Below, piece after piece: positions 61,697 to 64,000 of a stretch of DNA of 64,000 bases. Below the pieces are notes generated by a model. That model had not been told where the DNA came from. It saw only the letters and a program-made list of their open reading frames with translations, and did not search any database. The position numbers and the translations under genes were made by a program. Each line of letters begins with the position of its first letter. Position 1 is the first letter of the stretch. Source of the stretch: Sphingobacterium composti (GTDB lineage Bacteria > Bacteroidota > Bacteroidia > Sphingobacteriales > Sphingobacteriaceae); NCBI RefSeq assembly GCF_009829075.1, contig NZ_WUQZ01000013.1, forward strand, positions 31,529-95,528, given 5' to 3'.

Positions 61697-62707
61697 ATGA
61701 GAAAATTAAGTAAAGCATTATCTATTATCCTTTTTTTACATTTTGTATGTGTCACCTTCGCCTCATGTCAGGGCAAGAAGGGTGTAGAGCCTGAAGAGAC
61801 TAATCCTCCCGGTACATCAGATGGTAATGGGGGATATTTATTTGCCCACATGACGAATGCGGCATATGGACATTTGTTTTATTCTGTCTCACGTGATGGT
61901 TTGAAATGGGAAACGTTGAACAAGGCCAACGAAATTGTGTCAGATTATCGTGGACACCCGGATATTTGCCAAGGTGGTGATGGCAATTACTATATGATCG
62001 GCGTTCGGGATGAGCATTCACCCCTGCTTACGCTGTATCATTCGTCAGATCTCATCACTTGGGGCCGGAAGGATCTTGCCAGAAGTGTATTTGATGTCTC
62101 CCATTTGGGACAAGAAAACGAAGCGTACTATGTGGGGGCGCCTAAGATGTTTTATGATGAGGCCAGTAAGCAATATATAATCACTTGGCATGCCTCGTTT
62201 CCAGGGCTTAAAGACGTACCCTGGTGGGAAGGAATGCGTACATGTTATGTCCTGACTCCAGATTTCGAAACATTTACGAAAGCGGAGCGATTGTTCAACT
62301 TTACGGGTAGCGATGAGAATATGGCCACTATTGATGCGATCATCAGAAAAGTGGATAATACCTATTATGCGATTATTAAAGATGAGCGTTGGCCAGAAAA
62401 AAGTGCTACCGGAAAAACGGTACGAGTCGCCACATCTCCTAATCTAACGGGGCCATATAGTAATCCCGGTCCGCCGATTAGTCCTTCGTGGCGTGAAGCG
62501 CCTATTATTGTTAAATCGATGGATGACAAAAGCTGGTTCCTGTACGTCGAAAACTATGGAGAACATCTATACGAGTTATATAATGCGAATTCGTTGACGG
62601 GTAGCATGTGGTCTAAGGTCGAGTTCACCCCCCCTGTAGCCAGACATGGGTTTATCATCAAAGTCAATGAAAAGCAATATCAGGATATAGTGAAAGCTTA
62701 TAAGTAA
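61697..62707 (+). CDS. GH43-like glycoside hydrolase 2
   Basis: A 336-residue lipoprotein (lipobox TFASC) with a five-bladed propeller layout. Possible catalytic residues are the aspartate in GHPDICQGGDGNYYMIG, the aspartate in ATIDAIIRKVDNTYYAIIKDE and the glutamate in WREAPIIVKSMDDKSWF. The glutamate in the acid position agrees with classic GH43, unlike the upstream paralogue. It starts 11 bases after the first enzyme gene. Family assignment is by pattern only; GH43-related families such as GH117 are alternatives. Confidence 0.78.
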   Translation: MRKLSKALSIILFLHFVCVTFASCQGKKGVEPEETNPPGTSDGNGGYLFAHMTNAAYGHLFYSVSRDGLKWETLNKANEIVSDYRGHPDICQGGDGNYYMIGVRDEHSPLLTLYHSSDLITWGRKDLARSVFDVSHLGQENEAYYVGAPKMFYDEASKQYIITWHASFPGLKDVPWWEGMRTCYVLTPDFETFTKAERLFNFTGSDENMATIDAIIRKVDNTYYAIIKDERWPEKSATGKTVRVATSPNLTGPYSNPGPPISPSWREAPIIVKSMDDKSWFLYVENYGEHLYELYNANSLTGSMWSKVEFTPPVARHGFIIKVNEKQYQDIVKAYK

Positions 62708-62745
62708 AATAAAGAGAATTCATATTCTTATTAAACAAACAAACC

Positions 62746-63822
62746 ATGAAAAAGAAACTGTTAAAAAGTGCCGTATTATTATATATTGCCGCCATCCTTT
62801 TTTCTTGTAGTACCCCAGAGGAAAAACCTCGTGACCGCTGGACAGAAGAACAAGCCAACGAATGGTATAAACAATGGGGTTGGCTTCGCGGCGCAAATTT
62901 TCAACCAAGTACTGCGATCAACCAGTTGGAAATGTGGCAGGAAGAAACATTCGACCCTGAAACTATTGACAGGGAGCTTAGTTGGGCAGCCGGAATCGGA
63001 ATGAACTGTATGCGGGTATATTTACACCATGCAGCTTGGAAAGTTGACCAAGAAGGTTTTAAAGACCGCGTGAAGCAGTATATGGATATTGCGGAGAAAC
63101 ATGGTATTTCGACAATATTTGTTTTCTTTGATGATTGTTGGAATGCGACGTATACGACGGGAAAACAACCGGAACCTAAGCCCGGGATTCACAATTCGGG
63201 ATGGGCTCGTGATCCGGGAGATCTATTGCGTGACAAACCGGAATTGATAGAGACATTGGAAGTATATGTAAAAGATATATTGACCGCATTCAAAGATGAA
63301 AAACGGATTGTTTTCTGGGATTTATACAATGAACCAGGTAATAGTAATTACGGTAATAAAAGTATGCCATTATTGGAAAAGGTCTTTGAATGGGGGCGTG
63401 CGGTTAACCCAGCGCAGCCCTTAAGCGTTGGCGTTTGGGATAAGGCGTTAGTTGAATTGACTGCATATTCATTGGCAGAGTCGGATATCATCTCCTACCA
63501 TAATTATAATGGGCCGGAAGATCATTTGGCAGCTATCGACTCTCTACAAAAACTTAATCGCCCAATGATCTGTACGGAGTACATGGCGAGGCGTAATGGA
63601 AGTACTTTCGAAACCATTATGCCGATTCTGAAAGAGCATGCCGTCGGAGCAATCAATTGGGGATTAGTTTCAGGTAAAACAAACACAATTTTTGCATGGG
63701 ATACGCCCTTGCCCAATGAGAAAGAGCCACCTCTTTGGTTTCACGATGTGTTCCGAAAAGATGGAACTCCTTTTTCACAGAAAGAGGTAGACTTTATTAA
63801 AGAAATTACTCGGGGGAATTAG
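62746..63822 (+). CDS. Clan GH-A glycoside hydrolase (GH5/GH2-like TIM barrel)
   Basis: A 358-residue lipoprotein (lipobox ILFSC) with a TIM-barrel hydrolase. It shows GANFQPSTAINQLEMWQEETFDPETIDRELSWAAGIGMNCMRVYLHHAAW near the start, the acid/base motif FWDLYNEPGN near residues 190-199 and the nucleophile motif MICTEYMAR near 271-279, the two glutamates expected for a retaining clan GH-A enzyme. Bacteroidota relatives are often labelled cellulase- or xylanase-like, but the substrate is open. It closes the visible locus, 36 bases after the second GH43-like gene. Confidence 0.87.
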   Translation: MKKKLLKSAVLLYIAAILFSCSTPEEKPRDRWTEEQANEWYKQWGWLRGANFQPSTAINQLEMWQEETFDPETIDRELSWAAGIGMNCMRVYLHHAAWKVDQEGFKDRVKQYMDIAEKHGISTIFVFFDDCWNATYTTGKQPEPKPGIHNSGWARDPGDLLRDKPELIETLEVYVKDILTAFKDEKRIVFWDLYNEPGNSNYGNKSMPLLEKVFEWGRAVNPAQPLSVGVWDKALVELTAYSLAESDIISYHNYNGPEDHLAAIDSLQKLNRPMICTEYMARRNGSTFETIMPILKEHAVGAINWGLVSGKTNTIFAWDTPLPNEKEPPLWFHDVFRKDGTPFSQKEVDFIKEITRGN

Positions 63823-63885
63823 TTCCCCCCGTTGCTTTGCTGTTTGACACATTTCCATATACTCATAACGAATGTGTGGAGTTGC

Positions 63886-63893
63886 TACCTTTG
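63886..63893 (+). promoter_or_regulatory. -7 box TACCTTTG before the right-edge transposase
   Basis: Perfect TAnnTTTG match 44 bases before the ATG, probably the promoter near the left end of an insertion sequence. Confidence 0.45.
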
Positions 63894-63937
63894 AGTGGAG
63901 ACAGATTTAAAAAATAAAGAATTAAATTTGTTAACAT

Positions 63938-64000
63938 ATGGCACGAGTATTTGAAGAATCTTTTAAAATCATGGCAGTTGAATTATCCTGTATAAAAGGA
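63938..64000 (+). CDS. Start of a probable transposase (IS3 OrfA-like), cut by the window edge
   Basis: Only 21 codons are visible: MARVFEESFKIMAVELSCIKG. The sequence resembles the N-terminal helix-turn-helix start of OrfA transposases of the IS3 group, where a (R/E)ESFK-type stretch followed by (M/A)AVEL is common. The left end of the element probably lies between 63840 and 63875, since the PUL stops at 63822 and the sequence after it shows no gene. The call is tentative because so little is seen. Confidence 0.55.
   Translation, partial: MARVFEESFKIMAVELSCIKG

Noticed and set aside
61882..61897. tgtctcacgtgatggt inside the second GH43-like gene as a parS site
   Set aside because: Only 11 of 16 positions match and the right arm is lost.
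49293..64000. A complete integrative and conjugative element or prophage
   Set aside because: No integrase, relaxase, conjugation or phage structural genes are visible; only insertion-sequence pieces and a repeat pair are seen.

Overview
The window looks like chromosomal DNA of a low-GC member of the Bacteroidota, most likely a Sphingobacterium- or Pedobacter-like organism of the Sphingobacteriaceae. The support is a gliding lipoprotein GldH, a SusC/SusD system driven by an ECF sigma factor and FecR, many SusD- and GldH-style lipoproteins, Bacteroidota-type -7 promoter boxes (TAnnTTTG) in front of many genes, weak Shine-Dalgarno use, and an ISAon1-type insertion sequence remnant. The genus is an inference from gene content.

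Bases 1-49,300 are chromosomal backbone rich in housekeeping genes. From left to right: secA (cut by the window edge), mqnD, surE, a csbD-like gene, nadD-gmk-yicC, two DedA membrane proteins, dnaN; then on the plus strand holB-ricT-gldH-lpxK and two small secreted Spy-like proteins; dnaA and dxs on the minus strand; scpA; a leucine/ketone-body block (enoyl-CoA hydratase, HMG-CoA lyase, acyl-CoA dehydrogenase, divergent carboxyltransferase, acetoacetyl-CoA synthetase); thiL; nadA and nadB as a divergent pair; a gamma carbonic anhydrase; mnmG, uup, apaG; miaE; a GMC oxidoreductase with its small subunit; a sugar-isomerase-like protein, def, a Gfo/Idh/MocA oxidoreductase, miaA and a dienelactone hydrolase.

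The most notable backbone feature is a probable replication-origin region. The 474-base AT-rich gap between nadA and nadB holds two perfect and three near-perfect DnaA boxes. A cluster of parS-type palindromes (one 16/16, one 15/16, three 14/16, one 13/16) lies between about 26.0 and 33.3 kb, including a pair between mnmG and uup. dnaA, dnaN and scpA lie within 21 kb.

At 49.3 kb the backbone ends at a tRNA-Glu gene. From there to 51.6 kb the DNA is decayed: an ISAon1-type transposase truncated and fused in frame to the C-terminus of a SusD protein, a broken transposase orf1 with two stop codons, a second copy of the tRNA-Glu 3' end with its neighbouring hairpin, and an unrecognised pseudogene. 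From 51.65 kb to the right edge lies an intact, GC-richer polysaccharide utilisation locus (PUL) on one strand: ECF sigma factor, FecR anti-sigma, STN-domain SusC, SusD, a DUF1735 surface lipoprotein, two GH43-like enzymes and a clan GH-A hydrolase. The window ends in the first codons of a probable transposase, so this island is flanked on both sides by mobile DNA.

I found no CRISPR array, no prophage, no rRNA operon and no convincing new defence system. The best candidates for a second look are the origin/parS cluster, the transposase-SusD chimera with the duplicated tRNA end, and the uncharacterised protein at 45.5 kb.
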